A DNA stretch of 64,000 nucleotides from JASBRS01 sp964496495 (lineage in GTDB: Bacteria > Deinococcota > Deinococci > Deinococcales > Trueperaceae): the NCBI GenBank assembly GCA_964496495.1, contig CAZBZU010000001.1, positions 105,323 through 169,322 on the forward strand. The letters run 5' to 3'. The translations under genes were made by a program, and so were the position numbers. The notes beneath the pieces were generated by a model. That model worked only from the letters and a program-made list of their open reading frames with translations, had not been told where the DNA came from and ran no database searches. This document shows, piece after piece, positions 17,070-25,783 of the stretch (position 1 is its first letter; each line of letters begins with the position of its first letter).

Positions 17070-17555
17070 GTGAGCGTGATCAGCCGGTTGGCGGTGTGGC
17101 TGGTGCTGGGAGGGTTGCTGGTGGGCGCGGTGCTGCGCGTCGTCCTGGGCCGGGGGCGTTTCGCCGCCCTGCTGGTCGGGGCGCTCACCGTGCCCTGGGT
17201 GCTGCATGCCGGCTACGTCGCCGTTCAGGCCGCGGCACACGGGGCCGCCTGGTGGGGCGTGCTCGCCTTCCTGGCGGTCGGCGCGGCGCTCGCGGTCGCG
17301 GCGCTGCTGCTGGCGCGGCGGTGGCTGCAACCGCACGGCCTCTGGGCCGCCCTCCTGCCCGCCTTGCTGGCAGCCGTCTACGGGCTGGGCCCGTTCCTGG
17401 TGATGTCGGTCTTGCTCAGGCGCTCGGGCATCGACCTCGACGTGGTGCCGACCGCGACCTACCTCGGTACCAGCCTGTTCGCCGCCGCGGCGCTGCTCCC
17501 GTTCGCGCCACGCACCGACGGCGCCCGCCTCAGGTGGCCGTGGCGCCGCCGTTGA
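17070..17555 (+). CDS. Hypothetical membrane protein
   Basis: 161 residues, not recognised. Four to five hydrophobic segments separated by short loops (starting RLAVWLVLGGLLVGAVL, then FAALLVGALTVPWVL, WWGVLAFLAVGAALAVAALLL, LWAALLPALLAAVYGLGPFL, and LFAAAALLPFA). The tail is highly basic (RWPWRRR) and probably cytoplasmic. GTG start with GGAGG about 6 bases upstream and 16 bases after recG, so it is probably co-transcribed with recG. No motif allows a function to be given. Confidence 0.75.
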   Translation: MSVISRLAVWLVLGGLLVGAVLRVVLGRGRFAALLVGALTVPWVLHAGYVAVQAAAHGAAWWGVLAFLAVGAALAVAALLLARRWLQPHGLWAALLPALLAAVYGLGPFLVMSVLLRRSGIDLDVVPTATYLGTSLFAAAALLPFAPRTDGARLRWPWRRR

Positions 17556-17605
17556 GGGCGTCCACGAGGGCATTCTCACCGCCTGCGCGAGCTTGCGCCG
17601 TCTGC

Positions 17606-17611
17606 TAGACT
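17606..17611 (+). promoter_or_regulatory. Leaderless extended -10 element of the LEA2 gene
   Basis: TAGACT preceded by TGC (extended -10) and followed by 6 bases and the GTG start at 17618. Confidence 0.5.
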
Positions 17612-17617
17612 GCGGTC

Positions 17618-18580
17618 GTGCGGTCCCGACGGCCTCTCAGCTCCGGCTGGCGCCGGCTGCTCGCCCTGGTCGCGGTCGCGTCGCTCGGCGTGCTCGCCGC
17701 CTGCGCTCCCGGCACCGTCATCAAGAGCGCCAGACCGCTCGGCGAGATCAAGCCGCCGGTGTTCGAGCTGATCCCGGCCAAGACCAGCATCGATCGCTTC
17801 GATCCGCCGGGCGCCGGCGCGGGCCTGGCGATGACGGTCGGCACCCTGGTGCACAACCCCAACGACTTCCCGGTGGCCTTGAGCAAGGTCGACTACCGGG
17901 TCGTGCTTCACGGCGATCGCGTCGCCACCGGCACGCTCGAGCCCGACCTCACGCTGCCCGCCGGCGGCTCGACTCCACTCGCCATCGAGGTGCACGCCGA
18001 CCTCAGCGGCCGGAGCGGGCTGCTGCGAGCGGTGGCTCGAGCCTTCGCGGACACGCCGTTGCCGTTCCGGATCGAGGGCACGATGCGCTTCGTGTCCTCC
18101 AGCTACGCCTTCGAAACGCGCAATACCCTGCTCCTGGCGGGCTCCGCGTTCGCGCGCCAGACGGTGGCCCCGCCACGGCTCACGCTCGACGAGGGTGCGA
18201 CGCGGGTGTTCATGCTGCGCCCCGACGTGCCCGTCATCCAGGTGGTGGTCGCGGCGACCAACCCCGGCGACATCGGCTACTTCCTCTACGGCAAGGACCT
18301 CTCGCTGACGCTGGCCGGTGAGCCGATGGCGCGGCAGGACATGCGCCCGGTGCCGCTGGCGGCCGGGCAGGATGGACGCATCGACCTGGCCTTCTACCCC
18401 TCGCTCGGCGATCTCGGGACGGCCGGGCGCAACGCGCTGCAGGCGGCGCTGCAAGGGGTGCCGACGATGCTCCAGGTGACGGGTACGCTGGACATGGACG
18501 TGCTGGGGGTGGACTCGTTCGAGGTTCCGCCAGGCTGGGAGATCACGGGCTTCGTCGCCTCCCGGCCGAACGCGCCCTGA
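17618..18580 (+). CDS. LEA type 2 (WHy-domain) lipoprotein
   Basis: 320 residues. A lipoprotein signal peptide ends in the lipobox VLAAC with Cys29. Two LEA14/WHy-like domains follow. The first (about 75-150) shows the family pattern VHNPNDFPVALSKVDYRV with VATGTLEPDLTLPAGGSTP. The second (about 205-310) contains VAATNPGDIGYFLYGKDLSL. LEA type 2 proteins accompany desiccation and stress tolerance in plants, archaea and Deinococcus, but their molecular action is not settled. A lipid-anchored extracytoplasmic copy would face the periplasm. It has its own leaderless-type promoter and stands alone between recG and serA. Confidence 0.78.
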   Translation: MRSRRPLSSGWRRLLALVAVASLGVLAACAPGTVIKSARPLGEIKPPVFELIPAKTSIDRFDPPGAGAGLAMTVGTLVHNPNDFPVALSKVDYRVVLHGDRVATGTLEPDLTLPAGGSTPLAIEVHADLSGRSGLLRAVARAFADTPLPFRIEGTMRFVSSSYAFETRNTLLLAGSAFARQTVAPPRLTLDEGATRVFMLRPDVPVIQVVVAATNPGDIGYFLYGKDLSLTLAGEPMARQDMRPVPLAAGQDGRIDLAFYPSLGDLGTAGRNALQAALQGVPTMLQVTGTLDMDVLGVDSFEVPPGWEITGFVASRPNAP

Positions 18581-18607
18581 GCGCGGCCCGCCGCCGACCA
18601 GGCGTGC

Positions 18608-18613
18608 TATCCT
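18608..18613 (+). promoter_or_regulatory. Leaderless -10 element of the ser operon
   Basis: TATCCT, 8 bases before the serA ATG at 18622. It supports that ATG over the in-frame GTG at 18604. Confidence 0.4.
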
Positions 18614-18621
18614 TCCCCGGT

Positions 18622-20193
18622 ATGGCGAGAATCCTTGTCACCGACACCATTCAGCTGGGTGACACCAGCTATCCGGAGATGGATGTGGTCGACCGCGCCG
18701 GGATCGACCGCGACGAGCTGCTCGGCATCGTCGGTGACTTCGACGCCCTCGTCACCCGCAGCCGCACCAAGGTCGACGGCGAGCTCATCGGGGCGGCCAG
18801 GCAGCTCCGCGTCATCGGCCGCGGGGGCGTCGGCGTCGACAACATCGACCTGGAGTCGGCCAGCCGCCGGGGCATCCTGGTGGTCAACGCTCCCGAGGCC
18901 AACAACGTGTCTGCCGCGGAGCTGGCCATCGCGCTGATGCTGAACGCCGCCCGCGGTGTGGCACGCGCGGACCGGCTGATCCGGGCCGGCACCTGGGACC
19001 GCAAGTTCCTCGGTCGCGAGCTGAAGGGCGGACGTCTGGGCATCGTGGGCCTGGGACGCATCGGCTCGCTGGTGGCAAGGCGCGCGCAGGGGCTCGGCAT
19101 GACGGTCATGGCCTTCGATCCCTACATCACCCGGCGCCGCGCCGAGGAGCTCAAGGTGGAGCTCTACGACGACCTGCACGCCATGCTGGCCCGTTCCGAC
19201 TTCCTCACGGTCCACACGCCGCTGACGGAGGAGACCGCGGGCATGATCGGGGACCGCGAGCTGGCCCGCCTGCCTCGGGGCGCGGTGGTCGTCAACGCCG
19301 CCCGCGGGGGAATCATCCAGGAGGACGCCCTGCTGCGGGCGCTGGAAGCCGGCACGCTGTTCGGGGCCGGCCTCGACGTCTACGAGTCGGAGCCGCCGGA
19401 CCGCTCCCTGCCCCTGTTCCAGCGCCAGGACGTGGTGTTGAGCGCGCATCTGGGAGCCAACACCGCGGAGGCGCAAGCCCGTATCGGCGCCGAGATCCTG
19501 GAGCGCGTGGTCCTGGCGCTCAACGGCGACTACTCCCGCGGCGTGGTGAACGCGCCCGCGCTTGCCCCGGAGGTGATGAGCGCGCTGGGACGCCACCTGG
19601 AGCTCGGCGAGCTGTTGGGGCTGACGGTGGCGCAGCTGGCCCGCGGCCGGGTACGGGAGCTGGAGGTGGAGTTCGCCGGGTCCTTCCCGATCGATCCCGA
19701 TCCCGTCGCCACCGCCGTCACCAAGGGCTTCCTGGAGCCCTTCCTGGACGACCCGCCCAACTACATCAACGCCCCTTCCATCGCGCGCGAACGGGACATC
19801 CGCGTCTCCCGCGCCACCGCCTCGCGTAGCCGCGGCTACACCACCCACGTGCTGGTGTCGGCGGTGACCTCCGAAGGGCGCACCAGCGTGGCGGGGACGG
19901 TGCTGGCGGACCAGCCGCGCATCGTGGCGATCGACGACTACCCCATCGAGATCAGGCCCGAGGGGACCATGCTGGTCTGCACCAACTACGATCGACCGGG
20001 CGCCGTGGGCAGGGTCGGCTCGATCCTGGGCGATGCCGGCGTGAACATCAACAGCATGCAGCTGTCGCGCACCAGCGAGGACGGTCTGGCGATGTTCGTG
20101 CTCACCTGCGACCAGGTCCCTCCGGACCACGTCATCGAGGTGCTGCTCGGCCTCGGCGACGTCATTCGCAGCCTCCGGGTGGTGCGCCTGTAG
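18622..20193 (+). CDS. serA: D-3-phosphoglycerate dehydrogenase
   Basis: First step of serine synthesis: 3-phosphoglycerate to 3-phosphohydroxypyruvate with NAD. 523 residues, the long type with catalytic, NAD-binding, intervening (ASB) and ACT domains. Seen: GRGGVGVDNIDL, NAD-site GIVGLGRIGSLVARRAQGLG, NAARGGIIQED with the catalytic-type Arg, and AHLGANTAEAQ with the catalytic His. The C-terminal ACT domain begins near NYDRPGAVGRVGSILGDAGV and implies feedback control by serine. Its stop overlaps the next start (TAGTG). Confidence 0.96.
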   Translation: MARILVTDTIQLGDTSYPEMDVVDRAGIDRDELLGIVGDFDALVTRSRTKVDGELIGAARQLRVIGRGGVGVDNIDLESASRRGILVVNAPEANNVSAAELAIALMLNAARGVARADRLIRAGTWDRKFLGRELKGGRLGIVGLGRIGSLVARRAQGLGMTVMAFDPYITRRRAEELKVELYDDLHAMLARSDFLTVHTPLTEETAGMIGDRELARLPRGAVVVNAARGGIIQEDALLRALEAGTLFGAGLDVYESEPPDRSLPLFQRQDVVLSAHLGANTAEAQARIGAEILERVVLALNGDYSRGVVNAPALAPEVMSALGRHLELGELLGLTVAQLARGRVRELEVEFAGSFPIDPDPVATAVTKGFLEPFLDDPPNYINAPSIARERDIRVSRATASRSRGYTTHVLVSAVTSEGRTSVAGTVLADQPRIVAIDDYPIEIRPEGTMLVCTNYDRPGAVGRVGSILGDAGVNINSMQLSRTSEDGLAMFVLTCDQVPPDHVIEVLLGLGDVIRSLRVVRL

Positions 20194-21356
20194 TGGCGGG
20201 CCTGATCAAGCCCAGGCTGCTCGCCCCCGGCCCGGTGGAGGTGCCGCCCGGCGTTCTGGAGGCCATGGCGCGGCCCGTGAGGCACCACCGCAGCGCCGCC
20301 TTCACGGAGCTGCTCCAGTCCGCCCGGGCGCGGCTGGCCCAGGTGGCGATGGTCCCGGGAGAGCCGCTGCTGATCGTCACCGGCAGCGGCACGGCGGGCT
20401 TCGAGGCCGGGTTGCTGGCCACCGTGCCTGCGGGCGGGACCGTGCTCAGCCTCAACGCCGGCAAGTTCGGCGAGCGCTGGGCGCTCATGGCGCGGCGCTT
20501 CGGCTTCCGGGTCATCGAGCTGGAGGCCGCCTGGGGGACCGCCGTCGATCCCGACCGCGTGGCGGAGGCGCTGGCGCGCAGCGGTCACGTCGACGCCGTC
20601 ACCACCACCCACTCCGAGACGTCCACCGGCGTGCTGCACGATGTCGAGGCGATCGCGAGGGTCGTCAGGGCGCAGGCGCCGGATACGCTCCTGCTGGTGG
20701 ACGCCGTCACCAGCCTGGCGGCGGCCGAGCTGCGACCTCGCGAGTGGGGACTGGACGCCGTCTTCTCCGGGTCGCAGAAGGGCGTCATGGTGCCGCCCGG
20801 GCTGGCGTTCGCCTACCTGTCACCGCGTGCCTGGGAGCGCAGCGACGCGCTGGCGGCCCGGCAGCTGCTGGTGCCCAGCTACTACCTCGACTTGCGACGC
20901 GAGCGCGAGCGCCAGCAGGCGGGGCAGACGGCGACCACCCCCGCCGTCAGCCTGGTCGCTGGCCTCGACGTGGCCCTCGACATGCTCCTCCAGGAGGGCA
21001 TCCCCCAGGTATGGGAGCGCCGCGCCCGGCTGAACGGCGCCCTGCTGGCCGCGGGCGAGGCCATCGGCCTGACCCGCTACGCCGAGCGCCCCAGCCCGGC
21101 GGTGGCCGCCCTGCGCACCCCCGACGGCATCGCCGCGCCCGACGTCTCCCGCCGGCTGGCGGCTCGGGGCATCCGCATCGGCGGCGGCCAGGACGCCGCC
21201 AAGCCGCACCTGTTGCGCCCCAGCGTGCTCGGCTACTGCGACGACTTCGACGTCGTGACGCTCGCCGTGGCGCTCGAGGACGCGCTGCGCGAGCTTGGCC
21301 GCCGGCTGCCCTACGGCGCCGCTGCGGCCGCCGCCCAGGAGGCCCTGGCGCGGTGA
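20193..21356 (+). CDS. Class V aminotransferase, probable phosphoserine aminotransferase
   Basis: PLP enzyme of the serine-pyruvate/alanine-glyoxylate group, 387 residues. The PLP lysine is K196 in FSGSQKGVMVPPG, the pyridine-binding Asp is D170 in LLVDAVTSLAAAE, and the N-terminal LAPGPVEVPPG is typical of the family. It overlaps serA by one base. With no other serC in view, it is best read as the enzyme that converts phosphohydroxypyruvate to phosphoserine, as proposed for the same arrangement in other bacteria. A direct serine-glyoxylate or alanine-glyoxylate role is the alternative. Confidence 0.85.
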   Translation: MAGLIKPRLLAPGPVEVPPGVLEAMARPVRHHRSAAFTELLQSARARLAQVAMVPGEPLLIVTGSGTAGFEAGLLATVPAGGTVLSLNAGKFGERWALMARRFGFRVIELEAAWGTAVDPDRVAEALARSGHVDAVTTTHSETSTGVLHDVEAIARVVRAQAPDTLLLVDAVTSLAAAELRPREWGLDAVFSGSQKGVMVPPGLAFAYLSPRAWERSDALAARQLLVPSYYLDLRRERERQQAGQTATTPAVSLVAGLDVALDMLLQEGIPQVWERRARLNGALLAAGEAIGLTRYAERPSPAVAALRTPDGIAAPDVSRRLAARGIRIGGGQDAAKPHLLRPSVLGYCDDFDVVTLAVALEDALRELGRRLPYGAAAAAAQEALAR

Positions 21357-21913
21357 AGGAGGTGGTGCTGGTGCGCCACGCTCCGTCGCTACCCGACGCC
21401 GACCGGCCCGCCTCCGCGTGGCGGCTGCGGCCGGGCGCCGACGAGCGCATCCGGGCGCTGGCCGCCGAGCTCGCGCCGCTGGCCGTCGACCTGGTGGTCG
21501 CCAGCACCGAGCCGAAGGCGGTGGAGACCGGGCGGGCGCTGGCCCTTCGGCTGGCGGTGCCCTACACCTCGGCGCCGCGGCTGCACGAGCACGAGCGCGG
21601 CCACCTGCCGCTGTTGGAGGAGCGCGCCTGGCACGACGTCGTGAGGCGCTCGTTCCGGCGGCCGGACGTGCTGGTGTTCGGGCAGGAGACGGCCAACGAG
21701 GCCCGCAGCCGCTTCGGGCGGGCGCTGGCACGGGCCCTGTCGTGGACCGCTGCCCAGAGGCCGGCGGTGGTGTCTCACGGCAGCGTCATGAGCCTGCTGG
21801 TCGCCGCGGCGAACGGCCTCGACCCGTTCGAGCTGTGGCGCGGCCTGGCCATGCCCGAGGCCTGGCTGGTGAGCTGGCCGGACCTCCGGCTCGAGCGGCG
21901 CATCGTCCCCTGA
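21353..21913 (+). CDS. Histidine phosphatase family protein, candidate metal-independent phosphoserine phosphatase
   Basis: 186 residues, phosphoglycerate-mutase-like fold. The nucleophile His9 lies in the N-terminal VVLVRHAP (the usual RHG is RHA here), the second-phase segment is STEPKAVETGRALA (usual Arg replaced by Lys), and the second catalytic His142 is in VVSHGSVMSL. It overlaps the aminotransferase by four bases (GTGA), so the serine operon ends with a phosphatase. A metal-independent phosphoserine phosphatase of this superfamily is known from Hydrogenobacter thermophilus. The context makes that role likely but it is not proven by the residues. Confidence 0.8.
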   Translation: MKEVVLVRHAPSLPDADRPASAWRLRPGADERIRALAAELAPLAVDLVVASTEPKAVETGRALALRLAVPYTSAPRLHEHERGHLPLLEERAWHDVVRRSFRRPDVLVFGQETANEARSRFGRALARALSWTAAQRPAVVSHGSVMSLLVAAANGLDPFELWRGLAMPEAWLVSWPDLRLERRIVP

Positions 21914-22036
21914 GGACGCCCGGCGGCGCCGTCGTCGGACCCGTCGAGCGCGAGGACGGCGCCCATGCTGCCGGCGTTCGCCGCCACCATCTCGTCGATG
22001 ACGTCCGCCGCGTTCAGCCGGGAGGCAGGCCGCCGC

Positions 22037-23749
22037 TCACGTTACCGAGCCGGACGTGCGGGCCGGCGGCGCCGGAGTCAGCCGGCCGCCATCGAGCCGC
22101 AGGACCGTATGGGCGGCGCGCACCAGCGCCGGCCGGTGCGCGGCCGCCACCACCAGCCGCCGGCCGGCCTGCTCGCGCAGCATCTCCACCAGCGCCTCCT
22201 CGCTGTCCTCGTCGAGGTTCGAGGTGGGCTCGTCGAGCAGCAGCACCCGGGGCTCCGTGAGCAGCGCGCGCGCCAGCGCGAGACGTTGCCGCTGACCGCC
22301 CGAGAGGCCGGCGCCGTCCTCGCGCAGCTCATGCTCGAGCGCCGCGGGAAGCTGACGCACCAGCTCCTGCAGCCCCGCCGCGTCGAGCGCCTGCCAGACC
22401 CGTTCCGGTGCCAGCTGGCGGCCCATGAGGAGGCTGTCGAACAGCGGCCCGGACAGCACCTCGTGCCCTTGCGGCACGTAGCTGATGCGCTCCCGCAGGA
22501 CGTGCTCGGGCAGGCTCGCGAGCGGCGCGCCGTCGAGGCGGATGCAGCCGCCGTCCGGCTCCAGGAAGCCCAGGATCAGCCTCAGCAGGGTGGTCTTGCC
22601 GCTGCCGCTCTCGCCGGTGATGGCGACCAGCCCCGTGGCCGGGAGCGCGAGATCGAGGTTCCTGAACACCTGCGGGCCGCCGTCGTAGGCGAAGGACACG
22701 CCGGAGAGCTCGAGCCCGGTGCCGCGAGCGACGGGCTCGCAGCCGCCGCTGCCGGCCGCCTTGCGGCCGTCGTCCGCCGCCAGCGTGCGGAGCCGACGGT
22801 CGGCGGCGCGCGCTTCGCGGTGCAGCGCGTAGCCTCTCGGCAGCAGCTGCGTGGGCGTCGACAACAAGGCCACCAGCGTGACGAACGAGACGAGCTGGCC
22901 CGAGGTCATGCCGCCGCGGTTGACCGAGCCGGTGAGGAGGACCACCAGCAGCCCGACGGCGGCGAACAGCAGCACCTGGGTGATCGGGATCTGGGCACCG
23001 CTGATGAGGCTGCGCTGCGCCATGGCGTGGGCGGTCCGCCGGTTCTCGGCCTCGAAGCGCCCGAGCATCATGGCGTCGGCGTTGAACGCGCGCACCGTCT
23101 CATGGTGGCGCAACCCCTCCTGGAGGTTCCTGCCGAGGGCTTCCGTGCCGACCTGGGAGCGCTCCGCGACGCTCTCCAGGCGTTTGCCCACCCAGCGCAA
23201 GGCGATCAGCGTCGGCGCGCCGAAGGCTACCAGCAGCAGCGACGCGGTGGCGTTGGTGGCGAAGAGGTACGCCAGGATGGCGAGGATGGTGGTGGACTCG
23301 GCCACCAGCGTGCCGAGCCCGAAGTGGTAGTAGGTCTCGATCTCCTTCAGGTCGGTGAGGATGCGGCTGGCCAGCCCACCGGAGGTGCCCGGCAGCCGTC
23401 CCGGCGCCCTGCCCAGCAGGCGCTGATAGAGGCCTCGCCGCCACGCCGCCACGATGCCGGCGGCGGCGCGGCCCAGCAGGGCGTCCTGGGCCCACAGCGC
23501 CAAGGCGCCCGACACCGCCACCACGCCTGCCGTCACCATGATCAGCGGCAGGCGCGAGGCGTCGTGGCCGTTGAGGACCTGGTCGAACACCGGCGTCACG
23601 AACAGCGGGATCACGGCGACGCGGAGCGTGGCGCCGATCAGGGCAGCGCCGACGCCCACCAGCGCCCACGGCGTACTGGGAAGCAGCAGCGACGGCAGCT
23701 CCCGCGGCCGCGGTGGCGCCTCGGGGCGTGCGGCACGGTGCCGGCTCAC
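22037..23749 (-). CDS. msbA: MsbA-like ABC exporter (fused permease-ATPase)
   Basis: 570 residues: six membrane segments (about 1-310) followed by an ABC ATPase with Walker A GESGSGKTTLL, signature LSGGQRQRLALARALL and Walker B LLLDEPTSNLDED. The start is GTG at 23749, overlapping the lpxB stop by four bases. The longer open frame upstream lies inside lpxB and is not used. Position at the end of the lpx cluster suggests flipping of the lipid A core across the inner membrane. A general lipid or drug exporter is the alternative. Confidence 0.82.
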   Translation of the reverse strand: MSRHRAARPEAPPRPRELPSLLLPSTPWALVGVGAALIGATLRVAVIPLFVTPVFDQVLNGHDASRLPLIMVTAGVVAVSGALALWAQDALLGRAAAGIVAAWRRGLYQRLLGRAPGRLPGTSGGLASRILTDLKEIETYYHFGLGTLVAESTTILAILAYLFATNATASLLLVAFGAPTLIALRWVGKRLESVAERSQVGTEALGRNLQEGLRHHETVRAFNADAMMLGRFEAENRRTAHAMAQRSLISGAQIPITQVLLFAAVGLLVVLLTGSVNRGGMTSGQLVSFVTLVALLSTPTQLLPRGYALHREARAADRRLRTLAADDGRKAAGSGGCEPVARGTGLELSGVSFAYDGGPQVFRNLDLALPATGLVAITGESGSGKTTLLRLILGFLEPDGGCIRLDGAPLASLPEHVLRERISYVPQGHEVLSGPLFDSLLMGRQLAPERVWQALDAAGLQELVRQLPAALEHELREDGAGLSGGQRQRLALARALLTEPRVLLLDEPTSNLDEDSEEALVEMLREQAGRRLVVAAAHRPALVRAAHTVLRLDGGRLTPAPPARTSGSVT

Positions 23750-24996
23750 GGGATCGCCCCCGGCGCCCTGGCGCCGGAGCCGGCAAGGTCCGCGAAGATG
23801 GCGTCGAGCAAGGCTGCAGCGGCACCGGGTCGCGGCATGGTCTCGAGCAAGCGGGCCCTGCGCTGCGCCAGCTGGCGCTCGTCGCGCAGCAGGCCGAGCG
23901 CGCTCTCGGCCACGGCCTGGGGGTCGAGCCGCCCGGCCAGCTCGAGCATCAGGTCCTCGCCCGAGAAGATGTTGGGGAGCGATACCGGTGATGAGAGCCC
24001 CTGAACCCACAGACGCACGGCGTAGCGCTTGAGGTAGCGGCCGACGCCGGGGATCAGGCCCAGCCAGTGGCCGGCTCCCTCCAGCGGGATCACCTCGGGG
24101 CGGTTGAGGGGTAGGAGCACCACGGCAGGCACCCCCGTCACGCCCAGCTCCATGGTGTTGGTGCCGGGGATGGTGATTGCCAGGTCGGCGGCCCGCATGT
24201 GCGCGTAGCGCTCCTCCTCACGCACCATCTCGATGACGCCGCCGCCGGGCGTGCGCACGGTGTCGCCCTGGCGTCTGCCGGCGACCCCGCCGAGGGTAGC
24301 GCGCTCGCGTCCGGCGATGCCGCTTGCCAGCGTCTCGGGCGCCAGCATGCCGCTGACGGGCCACACGAAGCGAGCGGTCGGCAGCGCGGCCGCCAGGCGG
24401 TCCACCACGGCGATGAAGAGGGGGATCAGGTGGACCGAGAAGGCGTCTCGGCTGCCCGGGAAGAGCAGGACGTGGGGGTTGCCGGCGTCCCGCACCGGAT
24501 CGTCGAGACGCACGGCGTCGGCCACCAGGTTGCCGACCACCCGAAGGCGTCCGGCGGGCACCCCGCCGCGTCGCGCGCGCCGGCGGACGCGCTCGTCGGG
24601 AACGAACAGCAGGCGCAGACGCCGGTTGAAGGCGGGCTCGAAGCTGTAGCGGTAGGCGGGTCGCCCGAGGCGCCGGGCCAGGCTCACCGCCATGCCGGCG
24701 TTCCCGCCGAGGCTGAGCACGAAGCCGGGGCCGGCATCCGCCGTGGTCGCACCCTGCAAGCCTGGCGGGAGCCCGCCGCTGGCGGCGGCGCGAAGGTACT
24801 GACCGGGCGAGGTGACCACGTCGGCGCCGAAGCTGCGGGCGATATCCGCCTCATGCCCGCTGGCGAACTGGCAAGGGATGAGGCTGATTGCCACCCCGAG
24901 ATGCGGCTGCCGGCGGCGCAGCTCCTGCAGCACCGGCCGCGCCCAGGTGTACAGCTCACCCGGGCCGTTGGCGACCAGCACGGCCTCGGTGGCCAT
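23746..24996 (-). CDS. lpxB: Lipid-A-disaccharide synthase-like glycosyltransferase
   Basis: LpxB joins UDP-2,3-diacylglucosamine and lipid X. 416 residues. The C-terminal half keeps the family pattern: LLFPGSRDAF, then TIPGTNTMELGVTGVPAVVL in the place of the SGTxTLE motif, and PLNRPEVIP. The N-terminus reads VANGPGELYTWARPVLQELR instead of the usual SGExSGD motif, so this is a divergent member. The neighbouring lpxA and msbA-like genes support the lipid A role, but a different glycosyl acceptor is possible. Confidence 0.72.
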   Translation of the reverse strand: MATEAVLVANGPGELYTWARPVLQELRRRQPHLGVAISLIPCQFASGHEADIARSFGADVVTSPGQYLRAAASGGLPPGLQGATTADAGPGFVLSLGGNAGMAVSLARRLGRPAYRYSFEPAFNRRLRLLFVPDERVRRRARRGGVPAGRLRVVGNLVADAVRLDDPVRDAGNPHVLLFPGSRDAFSVHLIPLFIAVVDRLAAALPTARFVWPVSGMLAPETLASGIAGRERATLGGVAGRRQGDTVRTPGGGVIEMVREEERYAHMRAADLAITIPGTNTMELGVTGVPAVVLLPLNRPEVIPLEGAGHWLGLIPGVGRYLKRYAVRLWVQGLSSPVSLPNIFSGEDLMLELAGRLDPQAVAESALGLLRDERQLAQRRARLLETMPRPGAAAALLDAIFADLAGSGARAPGAIP

Positions 24997-24997
24997 G

Positions 24998-25780
24998 CTA
25001 GCCGCCGCCCGCGAAGCGAGCGATGCCGCGCGTGGAGCCCGCGGCGAACTCCACCATGCGCTTGACGTCGTCGCTCACCTCGGCGAGCGCGTCGAGACGG
25101 TCGCGGTCGCGGTGCCTGAAGGCGCGCAGCGCCTGCTCCAGTACCGCGTAGCGCTCGCCGTCGATGCCGTTGCGCTTCAGTCCGACACGGTTGAGGCGGT
25201 AGTGCCTGGCGGGGTTGCCGCGCGCCATGGCGAAGGGGAGGGTGTCCATGTTGGCGGCGCTGGCGGCGCCGAACATGGCGTACTCGCCGACCCGACAGAA
25301 CTGGTGGATGAGGGCGCCCGAGCCGATCACCGCGAAGGCGCCGATGCGGCTATGGCCGCCGAGCTGCGCGGCGTTGGTGAGCACCACCTGGCGGCCCACC
25401 TGGCTGTTGTGGGACACGTGGGCGTAGCTCAGGACGAGGCAGCCACTGCCGACACGCGTCTCGGCGCCCTCGCCGGTGGCGCGGTGCACGGTGACGAACT
25501 CCCGCAGCACCACCTCGTCCTCGAGCACCGCCAGGCTGGGCTCGCCCCGGAAGTGGCTGTCGCCCGGGATGCCGCCCACCACGGCGTACGGGCCGATTCG
25601 GCAACGCGCGCCGATGCGAGCTCCGGCGTGGAGCACGCTGCCGGCGAGCACCTGGCTGCCCGCACCGATCTCCACGTCGGCCTCCACCACCGCCCCGGGA
25701 CCCACCACCACGCCGGGTTCGAGGCGAGCCCGAGGGTGCACGGTGGCCCCGGTATGGATGCTGGCGGCCGGGACGGTCAC
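24998..25780 (-). CDS. lpxA: UDP-N-acetylglucosamine O-acyltransferase
   Basis: Commits UDP-GlcNAc to lipid A by adding a 3-hydroxyacyl chain at O-3. 260 residues, the usual length. Left-handed beta-helix hexapeptide repeats fill residues 8-190. The signature stretch VLREFVTVHRATGEG is present. The catalytic-region SYAHVSHNSQVG carries His121 and His124, HQFCRVGEYAMFGAAS follows, and the C-terminal helical part starts at NRVGLKRNGI. One base separates it from lpxB. Confidence 0.92.
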   Translation of the reverse strand: MTVPAASIHTGATVHPRARLEPGVVVGPGAVVEADVEIGAGSQVLAGSVLHAGARIGARCRIGPYAVVGGIPGDSHFRGEPSLAVLEDEVVLREFVTVHRATGEGAETRVGSGCLVLSYAHVSHNSQVGRQVVLTNAAQLGGHSRIGAFAVIGSGALIHQFCRVGEYAMFGAASAANMDTLPFAMARGNPARHYRLNRVGLKRNGIDGERYAVLEQALRAFRHRDRDRLDALAEVSDDVKRMVEFAAGSTRGIARFAGGG

Positions 25781-25783
25781 GGC

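Noticed and set aside
14840..17188. 782-codon minus-strand frame across recG
   Set aside because: Antisense shadow of recG, rich in His, Gln and Ala, with no recognisable domain.
23750..24010. Longer start for the MsbA-like exporter
   Set aside because: It would run through lpxB in another frame with low-complexity sequence. GTG 23749 gives the normal exporter length and the usual GTGA overlap.
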